Below are positions 42,245-52,529 of a DNA stretch of 55,080 nt, in pieces. The notes beneath the pieces are model-generated. The model saw nothing but the letters and a program-made list of their open reading frames with translations, searched no databases and was not told where the DNA came from. Source of the DNA: CAYQLK01 sp964426075 (GTDB lineage Bacteria > Patescibacteriota > Microgenomatia > CAYQLK01); contig CAYROP010000001.1 of the NCBI GenBank assembly GCA_964426075.1, positions 1 through 55,080 on the forward strand, in the 5' to 3' direction. Position numbers and translations under genes: made by a program. Each line of letters starts with the position of its first letter. Position 1 is the stretch's first letter.

Positions 42245-43672
42245 TTATTTTAAGGAGATAATTATATATTTATTAGTACGATATAAAACCTTATTCTCTT
42301 TAGCAAGTTTTTCGATACCTTCGTCGAATTTTAGTGACACAATGGCTGTTGCACCCTGATTTTTAAACTCCGACATTTCTTCATAAAATTCTGCCCACCC
42401 AGGTCGGTTTACATAATATAGTAAAGACAAATCTCCAGCTAGTGGTGCGATTACTTTGTCATTTGGTCCAAGAAGCTCATTGGCTTTTTCTCCTGCTTCT
42501 ACGATATCACTATTAGTTAAATAATACCCTTTTACTTCGTAGTATCCAAAAGCCAGAGAGGTAATAATTAAAAACACTGCGACCAACACACTAATTGATT
42601 TTTCGACTATAGATTGACCAGCTTTGAGAAGATGATCAACTCCAAGTGCGACAAATACCGATAATATTGGCGTATAGATATATTGGTAATAATCGTGACG
42701 AACATTAGCTGAAGCAAAGATCGAAAAATATAAAATCATTGAGAGTAGCCAAACTAAATAAAAATAGTTTTCTTTATTTTGCCTTTTAGCTACTAGTCCA
42801 AAAAACAGCAAAACAAAACCGCCTGTACCTAAAATTAATTTTGCCAGCCTTTCAAAAATTAACCATCTAAAAAATGCACCCGAAAACCGTATGTCACCAT
42901 AATTTAGGTACCAGTTTGTACCAATTTGTGCCTCCGGGTAATTTGCCCCCCATGCTCGCCATAACACTAAGGGGATAAATGAAATAAATAAAAATCCGTA
43001 ATATTTTAACGAGTAATAAAACAAACCATCTTTTATCAAAGCTAGATAGATTATTGGTATGATCCAAAAAATCACATAAGGATAGCTAAGACTAGCTAAG
43101 GCGAATAATATGCTTGAAAGAAAAAAGGATATCTTAGAATTATCAAAATAATATAGACTAAATAACCACAATGAAGCTAAACCTAAACAAATCATCGTTG
43201 AGTTGGGCATTATCACTCTTCCGTAATAAATACTGTACGGCATAAGAGCGAATACAAGAGCTGATATGGTTGCAACTCGCAAATTAGAAAATTTTCTGAC
43301 TAATAGAAACAGGAAAACGGCTGAAAATGAGGAAAAGATTGCTGAAACTAATCTTGCACTCGACTCATAAACACCAAAAGTATCCCAAACTAAGCCAACA
43401 ATTAGGGTGTAAATTGGAAACTCTAAGAAGGTTAGCCCTTTTGGATTTGGTTTTTTGCTGTCAGATATGGCAAGTATATTGTCAGTTCTAGGATGTAAAA
43501 TATTAAAGCCTTCATCGGCAAAATTCCTTGCGACCATGGCAGTATCGGCTTGTCTAAATGAGTGCCAGTCTGTAATTGAATTATCAATTTTATATAACCT
43601 AGGCAGTAATGTTACAAAAAAAATGACGCCAATTAATACAAATGATAATAGTATCTTTTTGCCTGACTTCAT
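42245..43672 (-). CDS. GT39-type membrane glycosyltransferase (ArnT/PMT-like)
   Basis: The 475-residue protein has about eleven helices and the GT-C layout. After the first helix comes a large loop with DWHSFRQADTAMVARNFADEG, carrying the acidic residue that coordinates metal in this family, and FLEFPIYTLIVGLVWD, then SSARLVSAIFS. Such enzymes use polyprenyl-phosphate sugars at the outer membrane face. Acceptor unknown: glycan or protein. It lies 16 bp after the O-antigen-ligase-like gene. Confidence 0.85.
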   Translation of the reverse strand: MKSGKKILLSFVLIGVIFFVTLLPRLYKIDNSITDWHSFRQADTAMVARNFADEGFNILHPRTDNILAISDSKKPNPKGLTFLEFPIYTLIVGLVWDTFGVYESSARLVSAIFSSFSAVFLFLLVRKFSNLRVATISALVFALMPYSIYYGRVIMPNSTMICLGLASLWLFSLYYFDNSKISFFLSSILFALASLSYPYVIFWIIPIIYLALIKDGLFYYSLKYYGFLFISFIPLVLWRAWGANYPEAQIGTNWYLNYGDIRFSGAFFRWLIFERLAKLILGTGGFVLLFFGLVAKRQNKENYFYLVWLLSMILYFSIFASANVRHDYYQYIYTPILSVFVALGVDHLLKAGQSIVEKSISVLVAVFLIITSLAFGYYEVKGYYLTNSDIVEAGEKANELLGPNDKVIAPLAGDLSLLYYVNRPGWAEFYEEMSEFKNQGATAIVSLKFDEGIEKLAKENKVLYRTNKYIIISLK

Positions 43673-43688
43673 ATCTTTTATGAATTAA

Positions 43689-45278
43689 TTACTTTTTCTT
43701 AAAGCTAGTTTTAGATGGTTTGGAGTCAATAAACTTAATCGCAGCTAGAAGAATAGCAACTAGCCCCCAAAGGGTAAATGCGACTTTTGAAGCCTCAAAA
43801 ATATCGATATACATTGCATTAGCAAGTAATCCGATAACCGCACAGCTAATTCCAATTACAATTCCTGCAAGGGTTGGATCAGTAATTTTTCTAATTGTTT
43901 TAAAACTTGCATACACAACATATGCAATGATTCCAAAGAATGAAATAAAACCTGCAAGACCAGTTTCGCCTAATGAACGCAAGTAATCATTATCCGTCGA
44001 TTCAGCTTCTGTAAACTCGTATTTTGAAGACTTGGTTAATGTTGAGTATCCAGATCCGAAAATTGGATTTGCCTTAAAACCATCAATAGCCTGCGGCCAT
44101 AGTTTATCCAGCCTAATAGCTGTAGATAGGTCATATTTTAGAGCGTTATCGGAATATTGCCTAGGCACAGCGGTCAGGGTTGATTCTCCAGCGGCATTGG
44201 TGGCTATGACATAAATTGGCTGATTATTAGTCACATCGCTTGGTTTTGTTGAAATTGGCTGCTGATCTGATACGGCTAAAGGACTATCTGGGTTATTTTC
44301 TAAAAACTCAGCTTTTTCCGTCGGTTTTTTGGCAAACGGATTTTGGGCTTTTTCAATTAAAGCGGTGAGTTGATCGTTTTTTATTAAACCGCTAAATCTT
44401 GAAGATAAATCACCAAATGACAACATGATTACTAGAGAAAACGCCATAACAACAATAAAACTGACCACCGCTTTAACTTTCTTCCTGTCCCAATAGTAGA
44501 CGCCGGCCACTGCCAATGAAATTGCACCTAAGTACGCTAAAAACGAAATTCTTGAAGCAGTAAGGATCAAAATCCAAAAACTAAATATGTATAAAACAAT
44601 TAACCCTAACTGAATAAGTTTTTTCTTAATTGTCAAAATAAAACTTAAAAGAACTGTTAAAGACATCATTAAATAGGCAGCCAAATCGTAATGGCCTCCG
44701 AATGTTGAAAGAACCCTAGCGTGCTCGGTCAAATAAAGAGCCCACCCTTTTGAGAACTCTCGATTCATTGTAGAAAAGGCTGGAAAATACATATATTTTT
44801 GCGCAAAGCCGTAGACTGAAATAACCAACAATACAATAAAGGCAATATATACATATTTTTTTACCTGTTCTAAAGATTTGATTGAAGAAAAAACAATAAA
44901 AAACATCGAAAAATACTCTAATCTTCTAAAATAATGCAGAAACATTTTACCAACATGATTTGCCTCTAGTGGAACTGATTGAGTGATAAACACAGCTGAA
45001 AGACAAGATAACAAACCTACGATCGCATAAATTATTATCGGCCAGGTGAGAGGGTTATTTTTTAAACTAACTCTTCCTCTTATTAAATAAATCCCAAATG
45101 TAATAAACGCTAGAAGTATCAAAATATCTTCTAAACGAGCCCTGACAATATAGCCGGGGAGAATATCAAATAAGGGAAATTTTGGATAAACAGGTATAAA
45201 AACTATTAGAAAAATAGCAATAAATTCTAAAAGATGATTGTCGACAAAATTAAGTAGTGCTTTCACGAATTTTACCAA
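43689..45278 (-). CDS. O-antigen ligase/polymerase-like membrane protein
   Basis: The 529-residue protein has about twelve helices with the Wzy_C core ILTASRISFLAYLGAI and, near the end, a large extracytoplasmic loop of about 130 residues (including TNNQPIYVIATNAAG and SGYSTLTKSSKYEFTEAESTDNDYLRSLGETG). This fits O-antigen ligases or Wzy polymerases; the two are not separable by sequence alone. The start as given is TTG and overlaps the GT2 gene by 7 bp; a GTG four codons later (45266) would avoid the overlap. A second member is at 6240-7439. Confidence 0.83.
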   Translation of the reverse strand: MVKFVKALLNFVDNHLLEFIAIFLIVFIPVYPKFPLFDILPGYIVRARLEDILILLAFITFGIYLIRGRVSLKNNPLTWPIIIYAIVGLLSCLSAVFITQSVPLEANHVGKMFLHYFRRLEYFSMFFIVFSSIKSLEQVKKYVYIAFIVLLVISVYGFAQKYMYFPAFSTMNREFSKGWALYLTEHARVLSTFGGHYDLAAYLMMSLTVLLSFILTIKKKLIQLGLIVLYIFSFWILILTASRISFLAYLGAISLAVAGVYYWDRKKVKAVVSFIVVMAFSLVIMLSFGDLSSRFSGLIKNDQLTALIEKAQNPFAKKPTEKAEFLENNPDSPLAVSDQQPISTKPSDVTNNQPIYVIATNAAGESTLTAVPRQYSDNALKYDLSTAIRLDKLWPQAIDGFKANPIFGSGYSTLTKSSKYEFTEAESTDNDYLRSLGETGLAGFISFFGIIAYVVYASFKTIRKITDPTLAGIVIGISCAVIGLLANAMYIDIFEASKVAFTLWGLVAILLAAIKFIDSKPSKTSFKKK

Positions 45279-46177
45279 ATGGTTTTAAATACTTGTTTGT
45301 ATGTCAATTTTCTTTGTGCATTTCTAAGGATTATCCCAAAGATAATCAGTCTTAGCAATGTGCCTATAGTTAATATTAATTTAATCAGCCAGTATTTTAT
45401 AAGATTAAAGTTCGTTTTTGATACGAACAATAATCCCTTAACCTCACCAATTAAGGCGTTGCCCTGTAATCCTTCTGAGCTTTGCTGGCCGATATGTATA
45501 ACTCGTACGTCGGGGTAAAAATACGTTTTAAACCCTTTTTTTTTGGCTCTTAGACAAATGTCGATATCTTCAGCATATAAGAATATTTTTGGATTAAATC
45601 CCCCAAGCTGTCTAAATGTATTTCTTTTAAAAACCATCATCGCTCCAGTTACCCATCCTGTCTTTTTGGTAGTTTTATAAAAGGTGTTTGATTTTTTGTG
45701 AAGTGAAGGAATTATTTTGTTTAAAAATGGAATATCATCGACAAAAAACATCCAAAACCAAACCGAAAATATGCTTGGCAAACTGCCATGTGACTGCTGA
45801 AGTTGATAATTTGGATAAAGGATTTTCGCCCCTAATATTGAAATCTTTTTATTGGAATCAAAGACTTTTTTAATTTTAGGAAGAATCTCTTCAACTTCGT
45901 ATGCATCTGAGTTAAAAACTACAAAGAATCGGCCTTTTGCTTTTTCTAGTCCAAGGTTGTTTGCCCTTCCAAAACCAAGATTCTCGGGGGCAATAATAAA
46001 CTTGACACTTTTTGGCAGGTTTTTTGAGAGATATGACTGACTGCCATCATTGGAATTATTGTCTACTACAATTATTTCGTATTTTGATTTTTTTTCATGA
46101 GAAATTATTGACTTAACCGCTTCGAGTGTTAGTTTAGGGGTGCGAAAATTAACAATAATGTAACTAAAATCAATCAT
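45272..46177 (-). CDS. GT2 family glycosyltransferase
   Basis: The 301-residue GT-A enzyme has SYIIVNFRTPKLTLEAV, the nucleotide site IIVVDNNSNDGS, ENLGFGRANNLGLEKAKG, FFVVFNSDAYE, TGAMMVFKRNTF and FNPKIFLYAEDIDICLRAK with the ED base. C-terminal hydrophobic helices suggest membrane association. It resembles rhamnosyltransferases of the WbbL type. Overlaps the O-antigen-ligase-like gene by 7 bp and lies 3 bp after the acyltransferase gene. Confidence 0.9.
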   Translation of the reverse strand: MIDFSYIIVNFRTPKLTLEAVKSIISHEKKSKYEIIVVDNNSNDGSQSYLSKNLPKSVKFIIAPENLGFGRANNLGLEKAKGRFFVVFNSDAYEVEEILPKIKKVFDSNKKISILGAKILYPNYQLQQSHGSLPSIFSVWFWMFFVDDIPFLNKIIPSLHKKSNTFYKTTKKTGWVTGAMMVFKRNTFRQLGGFNPKIFLYAEDIDICLRAKKKGFKTYFYPDVRVIHIGQQSSEGLQGNALIGEVKGLLFVSKTNFNLIKYWLIKLILTIGTLLRLIIFGIILRNAQRKLTYKQVFKTIW

Positions 46178-46180
46178 TTG

Positions 46181-46783
46181 TTATTGGAATAGTTTTGGTC
46201 TCCCTAGTCTGTATTTGTACTCTTTTAAGTTTCTGTCTTTAATATATTTAGCTGGGACACCACCAACTAAAGTCGATGGTTCAACATCCTTAACGACAAC
46301 CGACCCAGCTGCAATAACTGCACCTTTTCCGACAGTTACTCCAGGAAGGAGTGTTACTCTTGGTCCGATAAAAACATAATCGTCAATGGATACTGGCGCA
46401 TTAGTCGCTGTAAAATTATTGCTTTCAATGTCGTGTTCTGAATTATAGATTCTAACTTCAGAGGCAATATCAACATGACTTCCAATCTTTACTGGAGCTC
46501 TCCCATCAATAAAGGCATGATCGCCAATAATGGACCCACTACCAATACTAATGTTCTTGGGTAAATAAAATCGTGCACCGTAATGAATATAAGATTTTGA
46601 ACCTATTTTTATTCCAGAAATTCGATAGAAGAAATTTCTAATACTGTGCGAAGGTATTATTCCGATGAAGTTTAGAATCATTAACCAAAAATCTAACAAA
46701 TAACTATTTATACGTTTAAGTATTTTGATTATTATTTCTGAACCACTTAACGATTGCCCATTTTTGTCAGTTATTTCAATCAT
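46181..46783 (-). CDS. Hexapeptide-repeat acyltransferase (left-handed beta-helix)
   Basis: The 200-residue protein has an N-terminal hydrophobic helix and then hexapeptide repeats: IGSGSIIGDHAFIDG, VKIGSHVDIASEVRIYN, SEHDIESNN with the catalytic His, VSIDDYVFIGPRVTLLPGVTVGKGAVIAAGSVVVKDV and the closing VGGVPAKYI. This is the maltose/galactoside O-acetyltransferase pattern (WbbJ-like). It would O-acetylate a sugar in the glycan. It lies 4 bp from the GT4 gene on one side and 3 bp from the GT2 gene on the other. Confidence 0.9.
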   Translation of the reverse strand: MIEITDKNGQSLSGSEIIIKILKRINSYLLDFWLMILNFIGIIPSHSIRNFFYRISGIKIGSKSYIHYGARFYLPKNISIGSGSIIGDHAFIDGRAPVKIGSHVDIASEVRIYNSEHDIESNNFTATNAPVSIDDYVFIGPRVTLLPGVTVGKGAVIAAGSVVVKDVEPSTLVGGVPAKYIKDRNLKEYKYRLGRPKLFQ

Positions 46784-46787
46784 ATGT

Positions 46788-47894
46788 TTAGTCTACAATA
46801 CTTGAGATAAACTCGTAAGTTTCTTTTGCATTTTCTCGCCATGAAAATTTTGCTATCTGTTTTTGAGAATTATTAATCAAAGTATTTCTAATTTTTTTAT
46901 TATTTTGTAAAATCGAAATTTTTTCAGCAATGTCTTTTGGATTATGAGGGTCGATAAATAATCCGGCGCTGCCTGCTGCCTCTGAAAGGCTTGAGTTTTC
47001 TGAGACTATAACAGGGCAACCGCAAGCTAGAGCTTCCACTACTGGTATACCAAATCCTTCATAAAACGACGGAAGGATTAAACAGTCGGCAAGTGAAATA
47101 ATTACTGGTAATTCCTCATCTGACACATAATCGGTAAAGGATATTCTATTCTTGAATTTTTTTGCGGTTTCAAAAATTGGATCAAAAAGCCAACCTTTTT
47201 TGCCAACTACAACCAGATTAAAATTTTGATTGTATTCCATTGCTGAAATAATACCTTGAATATTTTTTCTTGGCTGTACAGTCCCTATAAATACAACAAA
47301 TTTTTTGGGTAATGAATATTTTTTAATAACTAACTCTTTGAATTTTTTATCTGTAATTTTTTTGAAAATGCTGGAATTGTATCCTGGATAAATTACTTTA
47401 ATTGGTTTATTTAAATCTGGATAATAATTCAAAATGTCATTTCGCGTGGAGTTGGAAATAGCAATTATTCCATCGCAAGATCTTAATGAAATATTGGTCC
47501 ATTTTTTTAATTGGATTAGATCTTTTTTGGCAAAATGATCAGGGAATTTTAAGTATGCTAGGTCAAAAATTACAATTATTTTTTTAATTCCTTGAATGTT
47601 TGGAGTGTAATGACCTGGCGTAAATAAGACTGAAATTTTTGGTTTTTTGAATTTAATTCTTAAAGGCAAAGCGAAACGTGTCCAAAATTTTTGAGGGCCA
47701 AATACTTCATATTCAATATTTTCTCCTTGAGGCATGTGCGAAAGTGGTTGAGATTTAAGTAATATCCTAAATTTTTTTTTAGGATAGGATTGGGTCAGGT
47801 TAATGATTACCTGTAATGCATAGTGATTACTACCAACAGGACGACTAACGTTCGCTTCGTTACCGTCTATTGCAATAAACTTAAACTCTGTCAT
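46788..47894 (-). CDS. GT4 family glycosyltransferase
   Basis: The 368-residue GT-B enzyme starts FIAIDGNEANVSRPVGSNHYALQVI, has IVIFDLAYLKFP and IAISNSTRNDIL, VFIGTVQPRKNIQGI, and the donor site LPSFYEGFGIPVVEALACGCPVIVSENSSLSEAAG. It is a mannosyltransferase-like GT4; the GNEAN start is often seen in CPR enzymes. Overlaps the next GT4 gene by 14 bp. Confidence 0.88.
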   Translation of the reverse strand: MTEFKFIAIDGNEANVSRPVGSNHYALQVIINLTQSYPKKKFRILLKSQPLSHMPQGENIEYEVFGPQKFWTRFALPLRIKFKKPKISVLFTPGHYTPNIQGIKKIIVIFDLAYLKFPDHFAKKDLIQLKKWTNISLRSCDGIIAISNSTRNDILNYYPDLNKPIKVIYPGYNSSIFKKITDKKFKELVIKKYSLPKKFVVFIGTVQPRKNIQGIISAMEYNQNFNLVVVGKKGWLFDPIFETAKKFKNRISFTDYVSDEELPVIISLADCLILPSFYEGFGIPVVEALACGCPVIVSENSSLSEAAGSAGLFIDPHNPKDIAEKISILQNNKKIRNTLINNSQKQIAKFSWRENAKETYEFISSIVD

Positions 47895-48975
47895 AAATTG
47901 ATATTAACTTTTTAGCTGAGTTATTCCAAGAAAAACTTTTAACATGTTCTTTGCACTTTAACCTTAAAATCTTAATCGAATTTGGTCTTATAGATAAAAA
48001 TTTTATTATTTTTTGAATTAAATCATTTTCGTCTTTTGGATCAAAATACATAGCCACTTGTCCGCCTGCTTCTGGCATTGAAGAGGTATTAGAAGTAATA
48101 ACAGGAACACCAAAACTCATTGCTTCAATAATTGGGAGGCCAAAACCTTCATATAATGAGGGATAAATAAATAGTGAGGTATTTTTATATAGTGATATTA
48201 GCTCACTTACTGATACAAAACCCGTTTGGATAATATTATCATTGACAGGTAAGTGGATATTACCCCAACCTTTTGGACCAACAATAATTAGTTGAAATTT
48301 TTTATCAACATTGAATTTGTTAAAGGCTCTAACTAATAGATCAAGGTTTTTCCTGGGTTGCAATGTTGAAACGCTTAGAAAATACGGTTTTTTAATTCCG
48401 ATTTTTTTTGATACTTCTTCAAACCCGCTTGATTTTTTGTCTTTTATTTTAGTACTTGGGTAAATAATTTCTGTTTTGGAAATATCAAAATCAAAAAAAC
48501 GAAAAAAATCATCCCTACACGACTTTGATAAAAATGTAATAAATGAAGCGTATTTTACCGCCCTTTCCATACGCACCTGATGTACCCTTACAGTTTTTGG
48601 TGTGTGATCATCAGGCATAATTTTTGTTGTTAAGTCATAAATAGGCACAATAACTTTAATTTTTCTTGACCGAGGTGTTAACCAATCAGAGCTAATAAAA
48701 ATATCAACACCCCAACAAAAATAATCAATTGGTATGTTTAGTTTATGAAAAAAAATTTCAAATATAGAAACTGGTAATGGATAAATTCTTGTTTTAACTT
48801 TTGGATAATTTGAGCAGAATTTTTTTAACTTGAAGTAACCTCTTAGACTTGTTCCAAATAATAAATATGTGTTTTTATTATCTAGATTAGTTAAAGACTC
48901 GACCAAATCAGTTGTTAAGTTTGATACTCCTGTTCCATATATAATTTGTGAAATGTCAATTGCAATTTTTTTCAT
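47881..48975 (-). CDS. GT4 family glycosyltransferase
   Basis: The 364-residue GT-B enzyme starts IAIDISQIIYGTGVSNLTTDLV, has VPIYDLTTKIMPDDH, ITFLSKSCRDDFF, FLSVSTLQPRKNLDLLVRAF, and the donor site YPSLYEGFGLPIIEAMSFGVPVITSNTSSMPEAGG. It is most like the GT4 genes at 46788 and 51510, which suggests local duplications. Overlaps the GT39-type gene upstream by 4 bp and the GT4 gene downstream by 14 bp. Confidence 0.88.
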   Translation of the reverse strand: MKKIAIDISQIIYGTGVSNLTTDLVESLTNLDNKNTYLLFGTSLRGYFKLKKFCSNYPKVKTRIYPLPVSIFEIFFHKLNIPIDYFCWGVDIFISSDWLTPRSRKIKVIVPIYDLTTKIMPDDHTPKTVRVHQVRMERAVKYASFITFLSKSCRDDFFRFFDFDISKTEIIYPSTKIKDKKSSGFEEVSKKIGIKKPYFLSVSTLQPRKNLDLLVRAFNKFNVDKKFQLIIVGPKGWGNIHLPVNDNIIQTGFVSVSELISLYKNTSLFIYPSLYEGFGLPIIEAMSFGVPVITSNTSSMPEAGGQVAMYFDPKDENDLIQKIIKFLSIRPNSIKILRLKCKEHVKSFSWNNSAKKLISIYDRV

Positions 48976-50408
48976 TTTTTTATAAAAATTCTAACACTAC
49001 CAATTTTATTGAAACTGTAACCAGTAATTTCTGAATAATATGTTTTCAAAAAATTTTCTGTAATTAAATTAGGATCGGTTAAGTCAGACAAGTAACTATA
49101 GTAAATAATCTGATTGTGATTTAGTAATGTTTGTTGTTTTTCAATTGGAATACTATTCATTACAAATTCATCCCCAATTCCTAGTGCTTGGTGCATATTA
49201 TAGTAATAATAAACATCATAAGGAACTTTTGTCGAAAAAACAGATATAGCATTTGGATATCTCGAGATTAAAAAATCAGAATATACTTTTGCCCCTTTCC
49301 AATCTTCTCTCCAAAAAATTGGGTTAGTAAAATAGAGAAAAATAAAAACAAAATTGGAAACCAAAATAAATTGAAATCCTTTTTTAATAATTTTGTGGTT
49401 TATTTTCAGAGTTATTACAATGAAATATATAAGAGGAATTAAAAAAAGCAGTCTAAAATAAGAGTAGATAGGTAAAATAGCAGAAATTATGATTACAAGT
49501 AAAAATGTAGTGAAAAAAGTGATTATTATTGGACTAAACTGTTTTTTTATTAATGAATAAATAATCGCAGCTAAATAAACTATGGTATCTATAATTGCAA
49601 TCCCTGATGTGAGCACAGCGTAATTAAAATCGACAATCCCCGTAGATGCCTTGATGAAAAATTGAAAAAAGTTTTTTATAAAATTATCGCCTCCTATTAC
49701 ATTTTGCCAACCGCTAAATGATGAAGAGATATTATTCCCTAAAATTAGTTGTGTTTTAAAAATTGGAAATATAAGACCTGAAAGGAGAATCGTAGAAGTT
49801 GAAACAAAAAAAATAAAAATTAGATTATTTTTTTTGTTTTTCCATAATACGTATGCCATATAAATTGAGGAACTCAAGACGTAAAGATAAGCGATATAGT
49901 TTAGATAAATAATTAAAATATTTGAAATAAAAAATAGAGTTGTATTTTTTTTTGAAAACTTTTTTTTAACAAGGATTAAAAAATATAAACTTAAAACCAC
50001 CATTAATCCTGTTAAAGAGTACGGTCTTGCTTCTAAGGAATAAATTATAAGAATCGGCGAAGTTGCAACAAGTATTGATGGCCATAGCTGCATGTGTCTG
50101 TTTTTAATTACTTCTAAAGATATCAAGTAGGTAACAAAAACAGTTAACACACCTGAAATTAAAGCAGGTAATCGAAAGACAAATTCATCCGCCCCAAAAA
50201 GAAGATAAAATATTTTTTGTACAAAAAAATACAATGGTGGATGAAAATCCCCCAATAAAAACCCAGTAAAATATTCTTTTACACTAAAATTAATTGCTGT
50301 TTGTGCAGCAATCCCCTCATCTAACCAAAAGCTTTGATTCCAACTCAAAATCCTAAACAGAAATGAAAATATTAAAATAATAATTATTGGTTTATTTATT
50401 TTTTTCAT
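48972..50408 (-). CDS. GT39-type membrane glycosyltransferase
   Basis: The protein of about 478 residues has about eleven helices and the family signature FRILSWNQSFWLDEGIAAQ, the second acidic site GDFHPPLYFFVQKIF, and RLPALISGVLTVFVTYLI. It would transfer a sugar from a polyprenyl-phosphate donor outside the membrane. The start at 50408 (ATGA overlapping the previous stop TGA) is chosen; a longer frame from 50513 would overlap the PIG-V-like gene by 109 bp. The 4-bp overlap indicates coupled translation. Confidence 0.85.
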   Translation of the reverse strand: MKKINKPIIIILIFSFLFRILSWNQSFWLDEGIAAQTAINFSVKEYFTGFLLGDFHPPLYFFVQKIFYLLFGADEFVFRLPALISGVLTVFVTYLISLEVIKNRHMQLWPSILVATSPILIIYSLEARPYSLTGLMVVLSLYFLILVKKKFSKKNTTLFFISNILIIYLNYIAYLYVLSSSIYMAYVLWKNKKNNLIFIFFVSTSTILLSGLIFPIFKTQLILGNNISSSFSGWQNVIGGDNFIKNFFQFFIKASTGIVDFNYAVLTSGIAIIDTIVYLAAIIYSLIKKQFSPIIITFFTTFLLVIIISAILPIYSYFRLLFLIPLIYFIVITLKINHKIIKKGFQFILVSNFVFIFLYFTNPIFWREDWKGAKVYSDFLISRYPNAISVFSTKVPYDVYYYYNMHQALGIGDEFVMNSIPIEKQQTLLNHNQIIYYSYLSDLTDPNLITENFLKTYYSEITGYSFNKIGSVRIFIKK

Positions 50409-51535
50409 GATACAAAGGTTCCTGAGACAAAAAGCGAAAGAAAAAATATTTGCATTAACACAAACAAAATAAATAGAGAATAAATGTATTTTTGTTTTAA
50501 GTATGCAAGACATATAAAAACAGGAAACGCTGTAAGAGCGTATCTCGGCATTGAGCTAAATGTTCCTGTTAATGGTGGAACCAATATTACCAGTAAAGTG
50601 TAAACAATAAAGGATTTTGGGAGTTTTTTTATAAACAATATTGGAATTGCCAAAAAACTAAGAGTAACAATAAGCTCAGTTAATGCCAAAACGAATGCAT
50701 CGGACACAAATGAGACTGAAGTTAGTATTTTTATATAACGGAAAATAACTTGTGGTAACAATACAAACTCACTACTCCTAGAATTTCCAAAGTAATTTTG
50801 TGCATTGATAAAATACAAAAAATCTCCGTATTTAATTTGAAGAAATATCATATAGCTAGCAAGCCCTAGAGGGATAATCAAAATTGGCAAAAATGTTTTA
50901 TTCCGTTTATATAAAAAAGTAATCATTAACGCTGGCAATATGAAAATACCTGCTAGGCGAGTTACTGAGGCAAAGGCACCTAAACCAGCTGAAAGAAGAA
51001 TTTGATTTTGAAAAAAATAGTAAAATGAGGCTAGCGTCAGCATTAAAAATAACCCTTCGTTATACACAGAGTTAAAAAAGAAAGAAAAGGGGTAAAAAAG
51101 AATTAAAAGAATCACAATTTCGTATTTAACTTGTGGAAAATATTTTTTAACAATTTTTTGTAAATAAATTAACGAAACTAAAAAACAAATATTGTTAATC
51201 GCGATACCTACAAACAATTTGGGTAGTACACCAAAAGATAAAATACTTATTAATAATGGGTAGAAAGGGAAAAATGCCTGAGTGTACTGATTAGAGTATC
51301 CATTTGACGAAATATTTAAGTAATGTACACCATCAAACCCTCCCCATATATATGAAGATAATAATTGGTTCTGTTGAACAAGGTTTTCAAAGTAAGGATA
51401 GGTTGGATTAAAATCCAAAATTCTAGATAGATATATACCTAAAATGGTTAATATCAGTTTCCATAATATAAAAACGAAAAATACAAATCTGTACTCTTTG
51501 TATTTTTTTTTAATGAATGATTTTTTGATAAACAT
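50405..51535 (-). CDS. PIG-V-like polytopic mannosyltransferase
   Basis: The 376-residue protein has about ten helices and the PIG-V-like loop pattern IWGGFDGVHYLNISSNGYS and FFPFYPLLISIL, matching the paralogue at 5201-6253. Such GT-C enzymes use polyprenyl-phosphate mannose. It overlaps the preceding GT4 gene by 26 bp and the following GT39-type gene by 4 bp. Two paralogues 45 kb apart hint at duplication within the glycan inventory. Confidence 0.78.
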   Translation of the reverse strand: MFIKKSFIKKKYKEYRFVFFVFILWKLILTILGIYLSRILDFNPTYPYFENLVQQNQLLSSYIWGGFDGVHYLNISSNGYSNQYTQAFFPFYPLLISILSFGVLPKLFVGIAINNICFLVSLIYLQKIVKKYFPQVKYEIVILLILFYPFSFFFNSVYNEGLFLMLTLASFYYFFQNQILLSAGLGAFASVTRLAGIFILPALMITFLYKRNKTFLPILIIPLGLASYMIFLQIKYGDFLYFINAQNYFGNSRSSEFVLLPQVIFRYIKILTSVSFVSDAFVLALTELIVTLSFLAIPILFIKKLPKSFIVYTLLVILVPPLTGTFSSMPRYALTAFPVFICLAYLKQKYIYSLFILFVLMQIFFLSLFVSGTFVS

Positions 51536-52529
51536 CAGAAGTTAGTTTTGCTGTTTTTTCCCATGAAAATTTTTGATTATTTTTTATGGACTCTTTGGAT
51601 AATTGATCATATTTAGACTTATCTAGTGAACATATTTTATTTACAGCTTCAGCGATACTTTTTTTAGAGTATGGGTCAAAATATATTGCCGCAGTACCAC
51701 CTACTTCAGGCAAACAAGAAATATTTGAGGTTGCAACTGGTGTACCACATGCCATTGACTCAAGAATAGGAAAACCAAAGCCTTCATCCCAAGATGGAAC
51801 AATTGTTAAGTAAGCTAAATTATAAATATCTACCAAATCGTTTGCTGATTCAATTTCACCAATAATTTGAGAATTTTTTGAATTTGCAACTAGGGTTTTA
51901 ATATTTTTTATTTCAACAGAATCCCCATTAAATGGCCTCCCCGCCAGCATCAGTTTGATTTTGAAATTCTCAGCTGCTTGAATTAATCGAATAACGTTTT
52001 TGTTTGGGTTAACATCTCCAAGGTAAAGTACGAACTTATCAGGAAGTCTGTATTTTTTTTTAGTTTTAAATAAATCTTTTTTTGGTTTTTTTTTAAAAAT
52101 TGGATCAGCTGCAAGAGGAATCGAGTAAATTTTTTGAGGACTAATACCGGTTAGTACAGAAATACGATTTTTCGAGTGTAAACTGTCAGTAATTATTGCG
52201 TCGGCTTTTTTTAGTTTATTTTTCTGAATTTGCCACTTAATTGTACCCCTTATACCTTTTGGGAAAATTTTCGGATAATCAATGGGGATTAAATCGTGAA
52301 CCGTTATAACAGTTGGGAAAGTAAATCTATTGGGAAGTGTTAAAAAAAATGGGTCAAAATATGGATAGTGCACAACACTAGGCTTATCACTCTGACTATT
52401 AACCAAATCAACTAGATGGCCTGATTTAAGCGAATTGATTAAGTTATTGATATAAGTTCCAGAGCCCCTTGCTTTATGCCCAGTAATCAAGCGGGTCTGG
52501 TCGATCAATACTTTGGTTTTTTGACTCAT
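51510..52529 (-). CDS. GT4 family glycosyltransferase
   Basis: The 339-residue GT-B enzyme starts VLIDQTRLITGHKARGSGTYINNL, has VITVHDLIPIDYP and IITDSLHSKNRI, VLYLGDVNPNKNVIRLI, and the donor site VPSWDEGFGFPILESMACGTPVATSNISCLPEVGG. Its start overlaps the GT2 gene upstream by 56 bp, the longest overlap in the cluster; the N-terminal strand would be lost with a later start, so the overlap seems real. Confidence 0.88.
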   Translation of the reverse strand: MSQKTKVLIDQTRLITGHKARGSGTYINNLINSLKSGHLVDLVNSQSDKPSVVHYPYFDPFFLTLPNRFTFPTVITVHDLIPIDYPKIFPKGIRGTIKWQIQKNKLKKADAIITDSLHSKNRISVLTGISPQKIYSIPLAADPIFKKKPKKDLFKTKKKYRLPDKFVLYLGDVNPNKNVIRLIQAAENFKIKLMLAGRPFNGDSVEIKNIKTLVANSKNSQIIGEIESANDLVDIYNLAYLTIVPSWDEGFGFPILESMACGTPVATSNISCLPEVGGTAAIYFDPYSKKSIAEAVNKICSLDKSKYDQLSKESIKNNQKFSWEKTAKLTSDVYQKIIH